The notes: generated by a model from the letters alone, not told the origin. Positions 20,850 to 31,354 are shown, numbered from the stretch's first letter. The stretch is DNA of 64,000 nt from Dendrophyllia cribrosa (GCA_024195265.1 JAJLRJ010000008.1:29653937-29717936), one strand, 5' to 3'. Translations and numbers: made by a program.

Positions 20850-23800
20850 ATGGCGCAGGGATCGAGTTGTTCGGAGGAATATAAACCTTTGGATACAACC
20901 TTGGATACTTGGAATGTTGAAGAAGTGAAATCTTTTATTAGTCATCATTTCTCAAACGATGTAGCGACCAAATTTGAAGGTAAAGTATTATATTTCGAAG
21001 TTGCCTGATTGGTAACAAGAAAGTTTTCCCGCCCTTCGCTAAGCAACAGCGAATAAAATAACCAGAAACGTTGTCTCAGTTTAGTATGTTACATTTTAAT
21101 GTTTTCTTCATGTCTATAAAGTTTATTTTGGTCTTCGTGATTTGCAATATTCTTCATTTGTCGATGCTTACCTCGTTTGGTTTCCCTTCTTTTTACTTAC
21201 AGCTGAAGACATTGATGGCGACAGTTTAATGCGCCTTCTTCGCAAGTTAGACGACGATTTAATATTTGCGAAGCTAGGTCTTTCAACATTTGGTAAACTA
21301 TGCAAGTTTCGCAAAATCGCAGAATCACTTTTGCCTTGTGATCATCTGGGCAACTCAATTTCCAATTCAAGATCATCGACTCCATCTTCATCTATAGCTA
21401 GTCTAGCTAAGTCTTCCCCGAAGCCCTCTCTGAGTGAAATTGCCACTTACTCAAAAGACATTCAACTGCTGTACAAGGCAAAGTGAGTAAACATTCTTTG
21501 CTTAATAATATGTTCATGTACAATTCAATGTATCATTAATAAGGTCGCCTAAATTGTCCTTTATTGTTGTTCTTGGAATCTAAGGCTTCAATTTTTGGAG
21601 AATTTAGTTTTATCGACTGAGTCGATAAGGTAAATTGACCACCGTAAAAAGATTCAAATAGCTGACGTTTCGAGCGCTAGCCCTTCGTCGGAGCGAATCA
21701 AGGAATTGTGGGTAGTGTGTGGTTTTATATAGTAAGCGGTGGAGCTACGCTATTGGTGGAAATTTGGTGACGTGAAAAACAAATGTAGATTAGTTGAATG
21801 AAAAGCGTTCGTTGATTCCGTGGGGTTTGAGAGTGCCGATTTGAAAGATGATTTTTTGTTCTAGGTTTTTACGGCTTTCTGTGTTACCCTGGTGTAGGGA
21901 AAGGCCGCAGATTGTCATGTGTTGTTTAGAATGGTTAGTAAGATTAAAATGGCGCGCGACTGGTTTGGATGCGTCTTTGTCATTTTTTTCAACGTCTCGG
22001 AGATGTTCACGAAAACGGTCGCCCAGTCTCCTCCCTGTTTCGCCAATGTATATCTTTTTGCAAAAAGTACATGTAATGCAGTAGATAACATTTACGGAGG
22101 TGCATGTAAAACGATCAGTGATTTTAATAGATCGTTTGGGTCCTGTTATTTTGTCCGCGTTGTGAATGAAAGGACAAGTGTTACATCGTGTGCGTGTGCA
22201 TTTGAAAGTTCCCGGTACATCGTCAGATTTCAGTGCGCTCGTAACTAGAAAGTTGCCTATGTTTTTGTCACGTTTGAATGAAATTAGTGGGGGTTGTGAA
22301 AAAATTCTGCCAGTTTCAGGGTCGTTTTGGAGTAATTTGAAATTTTTTAAAATGATGCTTTTGACTGTGTTGTTGTGTGGGTGGAAAGTGAGGGTGAATG
22401 GAATTCTCTCGTTCTCTTCCTTCTGTGGCGTTTGTAGTGCTGACTGTCTGTCGATCTGTTGTGCACGTTGTTGGCCCGTATTAACAACAGAGTCAGGGTA
22501 CCCACGTTTCTTGAAAAATTGGCACATTTCTTCTGATTTGTTGGAAAAATCAGAGTCATCACTACATAGACGTCGAAGTCTGAGAAATTGAGAATACGGA
22601 ATGGCGTTTTTAACGTGCGATGGATGTGAGGATGAATGTAACAGATAACTGTGGGAATCTGTAGGTTTGTAGTGCACACTTGTGGATAAACTGTTACCGT
22701 TGATTGAAATATTAATGTCAAGAAAAGCGACTGAGGTTTCGGAAATTTCCCAGGTATATTTTAGAGCTGGATGAAAAGTATTGACAGAAGTTATGAATTG
22801 ATTAAGTTCCTCTTTACTGGAAGAGGTAGCGCCAATGCAATCATCGATGTAACGGCCGTAGAGTTCGGGTTTGGTTCCGTGGTACTGATTAAAAAATTTG
22901 TCTTCGATGTGGCCTACAAAAAGGTTAGCGTAGCTTGGTCCCATTTTGGTGCCCATGGCGACTCCATTTACTTGTTTGTAGTAGTTTTGGGAAAATGAAA
23001 AACAGTTAAGTGTCAAAACTAATTCGGCTAAGCGGAGCAGTGTTTCTGAGCTTGGGTTTTGAATGGAGCGCTGGTCGAAAAAATATTTTAGTGCTTGAAG
23101 TCCTTCGTCATTGGGGATGACGGTATATAAAGAGGTAATGTCCATAGTGAAAATTAATTTGTTTTCGCTGGCAAAACTGAAATCCCGGAAAATTTCGAGT
23201 GCGTGATTGGTGTCCTTAATGTACGAGGGTAGTGATTTGACAATGGGGGCCATGATTTTGTCTAAATAGCTAGAAATTAGTTCGGTAGGACAGCTACAAG
23301 CGGAAACAATGGGTCGGCCCGGATTGTTTGGTTTATGAATTTTAGGTTTGAAATAAACGCGTGAGGTTCTAGGAGTAGTGATGATGAGATTGTTGGCGGT
23401 AACTGGTAATTGTTGTTTAGTAATGAGGTAAGGGTAATCTGATTCCAATCAACAATATTTCCACGAAATTCACCATGCCCAAAATTCTTTCTCGCGTAAT
23501 ATTATGAGGATCACTATCAGAGCTATGTGCCTTAAACGTAACAATCTCGAAAAGGAAATTATCCAATACCGTTCCGAACTTTCCAAAATTTGTCCAGCTG
23601 TCTTAGTACAATCAATTCGCGCTAAAATTCAAGAACTCAATGCTAAACTGTTCAACAGCCTTAACCAAATCAAGACCCAAAAACTTGAACAGTTAATAGG
23701 TCCTCAATTATCCGGCGACCATTCATTCGATAGTCACAATGGCGTCGTTACCATTCCGGAAAATTTGCCGCTTTCTAACCCAGAGAGGTCCGTTCTTAGT

Positions 23801-26800
23801 AAAGGTTTAAACTTTGTTCCTATAGCGAAACAAACCGACGAATTTTCAGTCAAACACGATGTTGAAAAATTCCTTCGCCGCGTGCAATTAAGAGCTTTTT
23901 TCCACGACAAAGAAGACAATTCTAACACCTCGGAAAAAGATGTTTTTGAAACACTCAACGTTCGCAAATCAAAATGGACTCCCCCAGAGGGCCAGTTTTC
24001 TTCTCTAGATTTTTTCGTCAAAAAATGTCGTCACGATGTCCAAAAACTTAAATTTAACCGCCACACCAAAATTTCCAACCTTTCAACAGGAGAATGGGCA
24101 GCGCTCAAAAGTCTTAGCAAACGACGCGACATTGTTATCAAAGCGGCCGACAAAGGCGGGGCGGTAGTTGTTTGGCGGACCGACCTTTACCGACAAGAGG
24201 CTTTTCGGCAACTTTCTGACACCGCTTTCTATGCCAAAGTTGATAAAGATCTCACTTCTACCAACCAAAAAATTGTCAAAGAAACTATCCAAGACCTCAT
24301 TACTAAACAACAATTACCAGTTACCGCCAACAATCTCATCATCACTACTCCTAGAACCTCACGCGTTTATTTCAAACCTAAAATTCATAAACCAAACAAT
24401 CCGGGCCGACCCATTGTTTCCGCTTGTAGCTGTCCTACCGAACTAATTTCTAGCTATTTAGACAAAATCATGGCCCCCATTGTCAAATCACTACCCTCGT
24501 ACATTAAGGACACCAATCACGCACTCGAAATTTTCCGGGATTTCAGTTTTGCCAGCGAAAACAAATTAATTTTCACTATGGACATTACCTCTTTATATAC
24601 CGTCATCCCCAATGACGAAGGACTTCAAGCACTAAAATATTTTTTCGACCAGCGCTCCATTCAAAACCCAAGCTCAGAAACACTGCTCCGCTTAGCCGAA
24701 TTAGTTTTGACACTTAACTGTTTTTCATTTTCCCAAAACTACTACAAACAAGTAAATGGAGTCGCCATGGGCACCAAAATGGGACCAAGCTACGCTAACC
24801 TTTTTGTAGGCCACATCGAAGACAAATTTTTTAATCAGTACCACGGAACCAAACCCGAACTCTACGGCCGTTACATCGATGATTGCATTGGCGCTACCTC
24901 TTCCAGTAAAGAGGAACTTAATCAATTCATAACTTCTGTCAATACTTTTCATCCAGCTCTAAAATATACCTGGGAAATTTCCGAAACCTCAGTCGCTTTT
25001 CTTGACATTAATATTTCAATCAACGGTAACAGTTTATCCACAAGTGTGCACTACAAACCTACAGATTCCCACAGTTATCTGTTACATTCATCCTCACATC
25101 CATCGCACGTTAAAAACGCCATTCCGTATTCTCAATTTCTCAGACTTCGACGTCTATGTAGTGATGACTCTGATTTTTCCAACAAATCAGAAGAAATGTG
25201 CCAATTTTTCAAGAAACGTGGGTACCCTGACTCTGTTGTTAATACGGGCCAACAACGTGCACAACAGATCGACAGACAGTCGGCACTACAAACGCCACAG
25301 AAGGAAGAGAACGAGAGAATTCCATTCACCCTCACTTTCCACCCACACAACAACACAGTCAAAAGCATCATTTTAAAAAATTTCAAATTACTCCAAAACG
25401 ACCCCGAAACTGGCAGAATTTTTTCACAACCCCCACTAATTTCATTCAAACGTGACAAAAACATAGGCAACTTTCTAGTTACGAGCGCACTGAAATCTGA
25501 CGATGTACCGGGAACTTTCAAATGCACACGCACACGATGTAACACTTGTCCTTTCATTCACAACGCGGACAAAATAACAGGACCCAAACGATCTATTAAA
25601 ATCACTGATCGTTTTACATGCACCTCCGTAAATGTTATCTACTGCATTACATGTACTTTTTGCAAAAAGATATACATTGGCGAAACAGGGAGGAGACTGG
25701 GCGACCGTTTTCGTGAACATCTCCGAGACGTTGAAAAAAATGACAAAGACGCATCCAAACCAGTCGCGCGCCATTTTAATCTTACTAACCATTCTAAACA
25801 ACACATGACAATCTGCGGCCTTTCCCTACACCAGGGTAACACAGAAAGCCGTAAAAACCTAGAACAAAAAATCATCTTTCAAATCGGCACTCTCAAACCC
25901 CACGGAATCAACGAACGCTTTTCATTCAACTAATCTACATTTGTTTTTCACGTCACCAAATTTCCACCAATAGCGTAGCTCCACCGCTTACTATATAAAA
26001 CCACACACTACCCACAATTCCTTGATTCGCTCCGACGAAGGGCTAGCGCTCGAAACGTCAGCTATTTGAATCTTTTTACGGTGGTCAATTTACCTTATCG
26101 ACTCAGTCGATAAAACTAAATTCTCGTGTTTCATCCCCCCACCGACGCAGCACCACAGTTTCTCTAGAAACTAACCCCATTCAATTTTTGGACATTGCCT
26201 GAATATAGATTCTTGTTTTATCGAGTTAGATACTGTGGCTCTTTTGTTTAGCTTTTATTCAAAGTGCCCGGAGCTGCCCTTGGCAATTCGCCCGTACATC
26301 TGTAGATGCAAAAAAGTAAGATCCTCAAGTTGTGACATGTAAATTAAAAAACATTTCGTTCTCGACCGTCGAAGCGTCTGTAATGTGGAATACAACTTAA
26401 AGATGTTTGAACTGCAAGGGTTCATCTTAACTAAGAAGAAACAAAACTCTTCAAGTTGTCAAAATGTTATTTATTTCTGTTGTTTTGACAGGCGGGGACG
26501 CATTCAGAGGGCGGCTGTTCAACAGTGGCCAGGCAACCATTTTCCTAACTTTAGGCTTGCCGAAGAGAAGACAAAACTAGATGAACTCGCAGCTTCTCTT
26601 AAAGAGGAATGCTCAATCCCAGAGATTAACTTTGGCTTTGAAGGAATAAAAAAACACATACAAAGCGTGTTCAATGAGAGGAGGCGTTCTCGTAAAAGAG
26701 AAAGAATTGATTACGATTTGGTAGGTAGTTACTTAAAATATACCATTCTCCTGAAGGCAGTTTTTAGTACGTACGTACTTTGTAAACTCGCTGGTTGTGA

Positions 26801-27759
26801 TGACAAAGTTACTGGTAGTATCCTAGGTATTTTCTACAGGCAATAAAACTTTTCTCCCTTTGTTTACATAGACTGATAAAATAAACACTCAAGAGTTTTG
26901 AGTGAATTCTCAAAAAATATTTAAAGCGAAACGTGGTATCATTATTTCAGTTTCTCCTTAGTCTGTCAGTTGGAACATACAACTTTCAATGAAGTGGCTT
27001 ATTAATTTTCTTTAAAGAATTGTCTCTGGTAAATGCATTTGGTGTGTCTTTAATTTAGTTGGAGAATTTGATTTCATGCATTTCAAGTATCAGTTCTGAA
27101 CTTATATTTCCTATATCTTGCAGCCTGACAAAAGAATGTCACTCAAAGGGAAGGACAACGGAAAACCTCCACTGCCAACAATGTCAGAGTATGACAATGA
27201 AGAGGTCAACCAAAATAATGAAGACAATGATCATATTAGTAATGATGGTAGTAGTGGGGAATTCGAAGGTGGAGACACTGAAATTGTGAATTCTACCAGT
27301 GAAAACTCTGATGGATCTGATTATGAATCACAGCCAGTGCTCAAAAAATCAAAGAAAACAAAGGGAAAAAAACAAAGCAAAAATGATTTCACTCAGCTAC
27401 TAAAGAAAACCACAAAACTTGCAAAGAAAAATGTTGATGAAACTGAAACAAAAGAAGCACGGAGTCAGTCCAGTATTTTAAATCCTGATCAAGAAGTATC
27501 AGCCATTAACTTAAGTAGCAAAAGTGCTAAAGTATTGTTAATGTCCTATTCTGGTCAATCAGCTATAGAAAGTATAAGCAGAGAATATTTGTGTCAAATA
27601 ATTAAAGAGCTTGGGGGTAAAGTGTCTTTAGCGAAACAACTGCAAGGAGATGCTCTTTTTAAAGCCGTTGCAGTTAAACTTGTTAATCATGGTCGTATCA
27701 AGATCAAGCCGGAAGCAAGCTTGGCAAATCTCAAGCGTTCTGATATAATCCAAAAATAA
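20850..27759 (+). CDS. SAM-domain protein of the CACTA-like element, four exons, 424 aa
   Basis: Exons are 20850-20979, 21203-21482, 26492-26720 and 27124-27759. Donors read GTAAAG, GTGAGT and GTAGGT; acceptors are ACAG, ACAG and GCAG. All phases agree and the total is 425 codons including TAA, with no break. Residues about 15-85 form a SAM domain: TWNVEEVKSFISHHF, a helix ending KFEAEDIDGDSLMRLL, then LIFAKLGLSTFGKLCKF. Next come a Ser-rich linker, a basic segment with ERRRSRKRER (possible nuclear signal), an acidic stretch and a Lys-rich stretch. The C-terminal helical region of about 90 residues I do not recognise. SAM domains oligomerise or bind partners; a role as transposition cofactor or chromatin adaptor is inference. 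Intron 2 carries the 4.6-kb Penelope insertion. Confidence 0.85.
21651..21699 (-). ncRNA. Hammerhead-ribozyme-like motif in Penelope end (left, altered core)
   Basis: On the minus strand, GATTCGCT pairs with AGC and GAATC as stem I. It is followed by CCGACGA (expected CUGANGA, so one core base differs), a short GGGC/GCTC stem II, GAAAC and GTC. The changed core base suggests reduced or absent self-cleavage. Confidence 0.6.
21790..23442 (-). pseudogene. Penelope RT/GIY-YIG, 5'-truncated copy
   Basis: The minus-strand frame encodes about 540 residues matching the C-terminal two thirds of the intact protein at 23504-25933, with almost no differences. It begins inside the N-terminal part of the RT domain (ITKQQLPVTANN). 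It retains MDITSLYT, GVAMGTKMGPSYANL, YIDDCIGA and the complete GIY-YIG domain. Truncation of the 5' end at 23445 is typical of target-primed insertion. It lacks the N-terminal region, so it is unlikely to act alone. Confidence 0.85.
23504..25933 (+). CDS. Penelope-like reverse transcriptase with GIY-YIG endonuclease (809 aa)
   Basis: A single open frame without stops. N-terminal region (residues 1-200): coiled, basic, with FVPIAKQTDEFSVKHD, typical of the Penelope N-terminus. RT core (about 210-560): VIKAADKGGAVVVW, RPIVSACSCPTELIS, MDITSLYT with the first catalytic Asp, GVAMGTKMGPSYANLF, and YIDD at about 457-460. C-terminal GIY-YIG endonuclease (about 705-809): VIYCITCTFCKKIYIGETGRRL, preceded by a CX-type Cys cluster (CTRTRCNTCPFIHN). 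The enzyme nicks the target and primes reverse transcription. All key residues seen are intact, so this copy could be active. The start is the ATG after the inverted junction; an earlier ATG at 23475 is in another frame. Confidence 0.93.
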   Translation: MRITIRAMCLKRNNLEKEIIQYRSELSKICPAVLVQSIRAKIQELNAKLFNSLNQIKTQKLEQLIGPQLSGDHSFDSHNGVVTIPENLPLSNPERSVLSKGLNFVPIAKQTDEFSVKHDVEKFLRRVQLRAFFHDKEDNSNTSEKDVFETLNVRKSKWTPPEGQFSSLDFFVKKCRHDVQKLKFNRHTKISNLSTGEWAALKSLSKRRDIVIKAADKGGAVVVWRTDLYRQEAFRQLSDTAFYAKVDKDLTSTNQKIVKETIQDLITKQQLPVTANNLIITTPRTSRVYFKPKIHKPNNPGRPIVSACSCPTELISSYLDKIMAPIVKSLPSYIKDTNHALEIFRDFSFASENKLIFTMDITSLYTVIPNDEGLQALKYFFDQRSIQNPSSETLLRLAELVLTLNCFSFSQNYYKQVNGVAMGTKMGPSYANLFVGHIEDKFFNQYHGTKPELYGRYIDDCIGATSSSKEELNQFITSVNTFHPALKYTWEISETSVAFLDINISINGNSLSTSVHYKPTDSHSYLLHSSSHPSHVKNAIPYSQFLRLRRLCSDDSDFSNKSEEMCQFFKKRGYPDSVVNTGQQRAQQIDRQSALQTPQKEENERIPFTLTFHPHNNTVKSIILKNFKLLQNDPETGRIFSQPPLISFKRDKNIGNFLVTSALKSDDVPGTFKCTRTRCNTCPFIHNADKITGPKRSIKITDRFTCTSVNVIYCITCTFCKKIYIGETGRRLGDRFREHLRDVEKNDKDASKPVARHFNLTNHSKQHMTICGLSLHQGNTESRKNLEQKIIFQIGTLKPHGINERFSFN
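26024..26072 (+). ncRNA. Hammerhead-ribozyme-like motif in Penelope end (right, altered core)
   Basis: Plus-strand counterpart of the motif at 21651-21699: GATTCGCT, CCGACGA, AGGGC-TAGC-GCTC, GAAAC, GTC, AGC, GAATC. It has the same core deviation. Hammerhead motifs in Penelope terminal repeats are established knowledge. Confidence 0.6.
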
Positions 27760-28370
27760 GCAGATGTTTGGGAACTTTATAAACATGTTTGTAACAATGA
27801 GGTTTGATTTTTTTTTCTTCTGCTGGGATGTTTAAATAACATGCATGAGGGTTAAAAAAAAGACATGGATGTCTTTCACATGTTTAATATGTTAGTATCA
27901 TTGCGTTTGGACTTTCCCTTCAGATTACACATAAATTACCATAAATCACAATACTGCAAAAATGCAAATTTTATTCAGCTCTGCATCTACAGAACATTGT
28001 GCAAGCTGTAGCATACAGAAGATGATCGTTAAATTTCTTATTTCAGTCCTCTATTAGAAAAAAGATAATTATTGTACCTGTTATAGATTTATTGTTCATA
28101 ATAATAAATAAACAATACGTTTGAAGATATTAGGACAAATAGTTCTGTCAGTAATATTAGTAAAAGTAACAAGCTGGCAATTATGGTTATTGAAATTTAT
28201 GGATGTAGTTTAATAATTATATGCTTACCTCCTCACAGGCTTTTTAAATAAATTGTTGCTGTTTTCTGCCAAGAAACTGATGACTTGATTGATTTTGAAA
28301 AACCTGTCTTTTGAGGGGAACTTGAACAGTGCTTGGAACAAAGATGGGATATGAGGCTAAACGGACCTTG
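27760..28370 (+). other. 3' flank of the SAM gene, non-coding
   Basis: AT-rich with several AATAAA-type hexamers (near 28105 and 28245) that could polyadenylate the SAM transcript. No gene is seen. Confidence 0.5.
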
Positions 28371-29051
28371 TTAATTTCCCAATTGGGACCACTTGGATAT
28401 GACTTTGGGAGAAGCCTGGGTTCAGATAAACCCCACTATGGGACTAAATGTGGTTTAACTTGGGGTTAATATATCCCATATTAGACCCTATATCTGAGTC
28501 CAATATGGGTCTATATTGGGGATTTGACAATTCCCTATTCAACACAGGTTGGGAAAAACATGGGAGTTGTTATTATTTCCCAACCTTAGGTATTACTTTG
28601 GGAATTGAACAGTTCCCAAGTTAAATTCCATACTAGACCCAAGTTAGGGATTATATGTACCCAACTGTGGGACTATATGAGGCTAAACGGACCTTGTTAA
28701 TTTTCCCAATTCTGACCCTATTTGGGACCACTTGGATATGACTTTGGGAGAAGCCTGGGTTCAGATAAACCCCACTATGGGTCTAAATGTGGTTTAACTT
28801 GGGGTAAATATATCCCAAATGAGACCCTATATTTGGGTCCAATATGGGTCTATATTGAGGACTTAACAATTCCCTATTTCAACACAGGTTGGGAAAAACA
28901 TGGGAGTTGTTCCCATTTCCCAACTTAAGGTATTACTTTGGGAAATGAACAGTTCCCAAGTTTAATTCCAAACTAGACCCAAGTTAGGCCCAAGTTAGAA
29001 CCAATATAAACCCATTTTCAAGACACTGGGAATTCTCTTATTTTTCCTGTG
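28371..29051 (+). repeat. Right subterminal tandem repeats and terminal inverted repeat
   Basis: Two copies of a roughly 310-bp unit (about 28371-28680 and 28683-28990), each starting GAGGCTAAACGGACCTTGTT and filled with TTTGGGA, TCCCAA and GACCCAAGTTAG motifs, followed by the terminus ending TTTTTCCTGTG. The unit differs from the left-end unit, but the short motif TTCCCAA is shared. Confidence 0.85.
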
Positions 29052-29690
29052 TTTATTGTAGTCATGTGAGACCTTTATTAGAATATTCATGCGAAACTTG
29101 GAACCCTCATACTAAACAAAACATTGATAAATTGGAGGCTGTTCAGCGAAGAGCTACCAGATGGATCACTAGGTCTGATGATGATTATGATACTAGACAT
29201 TATCTAATAGGAGGTTCACTAGAGATGTTACATTTTTTTTAATGTAATTAATGGACATTATGATATTGACATTTCAAATAAGCTCATGTTTTGTAAGGAC
29301 AGAAATACAGGTCATAACTTGAGGAAAAATGACACACAGGACCTTGTTCCAAATTTTAGTAGAACTGATGGTTTTAAATATAGTTTTTTTAATCGTATTG
29401 TAAATGAATGGAATGGTTTACCCAATCATATTAGAGGATCAAACAGTATTGCAGTTTTAAAAAAAATGTTTTAAGTTTTATTAAAGATAATTAGAATATT
29501 TATATTTCTATTTGTATATATATTTTCTTATATTTTAATTAGTGGGGGCATCCCTAGTATGGCACTTTGGCGCTTTTGGTTATCTCCTTCTCCACAACTT
29601 TTCTTATAGTAGTGTTAGCTTATTTTATTTTATTATTTGCTTGTAATGTAGTGGAGTGAATCTGTAATAAATAAATTTTAAAAGCCAGAA
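29052..29690 (+). mobile_element. LINE reverse transcriptase tail and 3' end, right piece
   Basis: It continues the RT frame broken at 15548: LYCSHVRPLLEYSCETWNP, then EAVQRRATRWITRSDDDYD. After frameshifts around a T8 run near 29231, the tail (29286-29474) contains YSFFNRIVNEWNGLPNHIR. These motifs are typical of CR1/Jockey-like LINE C-termini. The piece ends near 29690 with an AATAAATAAATTTT tail. The original copy was already decayed, with at least two frameshifts. Confidence 0.8.
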
Positions 29691-30119
29691 ACGCTTTATC
29701 ACAATATTCGTCTCCAAATAATTGTATTGCAACAGACTGAAATTGCAGTTCAGCCACAGAACAGATCATCAAACCTTTTAGTGAGAACTATAAACAATTG
29801 AAATAATATGTTAAGCCCCCCCCCCTCCTCTTGAGTGACTAATTTTATTTTGAGCCTCCCCCCCCCCATCCTTGCTTTGATTTTACTTTATGCGCCCCCC
29901 CCCCCCCCCCCCCCCCCGCCCCGAAGTACAGAGATGCTTGGGAAACTTAGAACTCAGTGAAAAACGAGACAAATTTCTCCTGGTAAATTGTACTTGTCCC
30001 TTCGGACAAGTGCTTTTGGAAATCCACTTGTCCGAGATCAAGAAGTACTCGTCTCAGACAAGCGGACGAGTGGAAGTTTTTTGCCCTGACTTACCTGTCT
30101 TTCATCAGATTTTTTTTAT
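29691..30119 (+). other. C-rich tracts and an unassigned coding-like patch
   Basis: C runs lie at about 29815-29825, 29863-29870 and 29896-29916. Downstream, 29925-30110 is open in frame and reads like a decayed protein (CTCPFGQVLLEIHLSEI, then VEVFCPDLP). I do not recognise it. It probably belongs to the older CACTA-like copy or another repeat. Confidence 0.4.
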
Positions 30120-30512
30120 TAGATTGTCCAATGTTGGTTTGTGCAGGAACTCAATGTTGGAAATATCTTATCCAATTCACTGAAAATTTCAGTACTCCAA
30201 TGTTGGAAATCTGCTGTCTGATGTTGGATTGTGCTGGAAACCAATGTTGCAAACATTTTCTCCAACACTGGAAATTTTAATGGTCCAATGTTGTACAATA
30301 TTGGAATATGCAACAATCCAATGTTAAACATTATCTTGCCATTGTCTCCCAATGTTGGATACTGTAAATATTATCCAAATTTACCAATATTGGAAGATAT
30401 AACCATTTTCCAATGTTGGAGTACCATTTGGAAGTACCAGTAAAGCACCAATGCTATCACAGTAATAAACCAACTAAATTCCAACATTGGAATATGTATT
30501 TTTTTTCCTGTG
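30120..30512 (+). repeat. Right end of the older CACTA-like copy: palindromic subterminal repeats
   Basis: About a dozen copies or near-copies of the palindrome-like motif CCAATGTTGGA, in both orientations, lead to a terminus TTTTTTCCTGTG at 30512. Its reverse complement, CACAGGAAAAAA, matches the termini of the complete element at 15549-29051. TAT at 30513-30515 would be the target copy. Its position fits the far end of the copy that holds the SAM and transposase remnants at 7337-15157. Confidence 0.65.
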
Positions 30513-30778
30513 TATATATTTTGCTATAACTAGTTTGAAGAATATCGTCATAAAACTGGGGTCTTTGTTATATCTGGGTTCCACTGCCAAGTGTTTCCTT
30601 CTTAATTAATCACCTGATGGCTGGTCTGTTCATCCATGTAATTGACTTGATTTCTTACATGTCACTTTTCAGTTCCTTATTTTGGTCCTTTTTTCACTTG
30701 TAGAATCATTGCTACCTCTTTCCTTTCCTTTCCTGGAATAACAACTAAAACAGTCAAACAATGTAATGAATCCCTTAA

Positions 30779-31354
30779 GGTTGCGGGGAACCAGTTCCGG
30801 TTGACAATATAGCCCGTGGATTAAAATTAGCAAAATTACCATAAATTTATTTTTGCATTCGTGTTTGCTCGGGAAGCCTTCGGAAGTGTCAAAACAAGCA
30901 ATTTTGTGTCCAAGAATTCAGCGTGGATATAGAATTTCATGAGATGACACGACAGGGAGGTAAACTAGGTGTTAAATAGGCCTTCAAAGGGAAGATTTGA
31001 GGCTTCAAATTCTAACATGGACAATTTTATTCCTTTAAAAGCTAATAACTTTTAAAGTTGAAATCAAAAAATCGGCTTCAGATATGACACAGAGGTTTTG
31101 ACGGATCAGTGAGTGGTGAAATCAACTTGCTTTGGGTTCTTCTTGAGGAGCAAACTTGAACACAAAATCACGTTTTACCAATAATACAGTGCGATAGAAA
31201 ACAGTACCGGTGAACTCCCATTATTCCCCAATATATCTGCCAAGTTTTAGCGAAATCCACTTCTTAAGGCCCAAGATATAAAGCTTTCAAAAGTGACACC
31301 CCTGCCAAAATTTTGCCTTATGAATTTATTCATGGACAGGTATCCCCAGCAACC
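30779..31354. mobile_element. Non-autonomous TTAA-flanked element (576 bp)
   Basis: Terminal inverted repeats GGTTGCGGGGAACC and GGTATCCCCAGCAACC lie between TTAA at 30775-30778 and TTAA at 31355-31358. There is no coding capacity. The TTAA duplication points to a piggyBac- or Kolobok-type mobiliser. Bases 31359-31740 beyond it hold nothing assignable. Confidence 0.75.

Larger units (their letters stand above)
21600..26179. mobile_element. Penelope-like element pair in inverted arrangement
   Basis: A 5'-truncated minus-strand copy (about 21600-23445) abuts a full-length plus-strand copy (about 23446-26179). The pair is flanked by a direct repeat TTCAATTTTTGGA (21587-21599 and 26180-26192), the target duplication; up to four bases at its 5' side may belong to the element. 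Both outer ends share the same terminal sequence in opposite orientation, including TATCGACTGAGTCGATAA and a hammerhead-like motif. The overlapping parts of the two copies appear almost identical, so insertion is recent. This tail-inverted layout is common for Penelope elements. Confidence 0.92.
15549..29051. mobile_element. Complete CACTA-like (EnSpm-type) element with transposase and SAM-domain genes
   Basis: The ends form a terminal inverted repeat beginning CACAGGAAA. The left end (15549) and the right end (29051, reverse complement) share CACAGGAAA, then AT, GA and AATTCCCA in register. The element is flanked by TTT on both sides (15546-15548 and 29052-29054). Removing it with one TTT restores a continuous LINE reading frame, which proves the boundaries. 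Subterminal tandem repeats rich in TTCCCAA/TTGGGA lie inside both ends, as in CACTA elements. Cargo: a three-exon transposase (minus) and a four-exon SAM-domain gene (plus), divergently arranged, plus a later Penelope insertion. Confidence 0.92.

Noticed and set aside
24725..25875. Several antisense ORFs over the Penelope gene (also 21848-22998 on plus)
   Set aside because: Complementary-strand shadows of the RT/GIY-YIG frame. They recur in both copies because the copies are identical.
21600..26179. Host gene fusion of the SAM protein with a reverse transcriptase
   Set aside because: The Penelope pair has its own target duplication and lies wholly within intron 2. Exon phases match without it.
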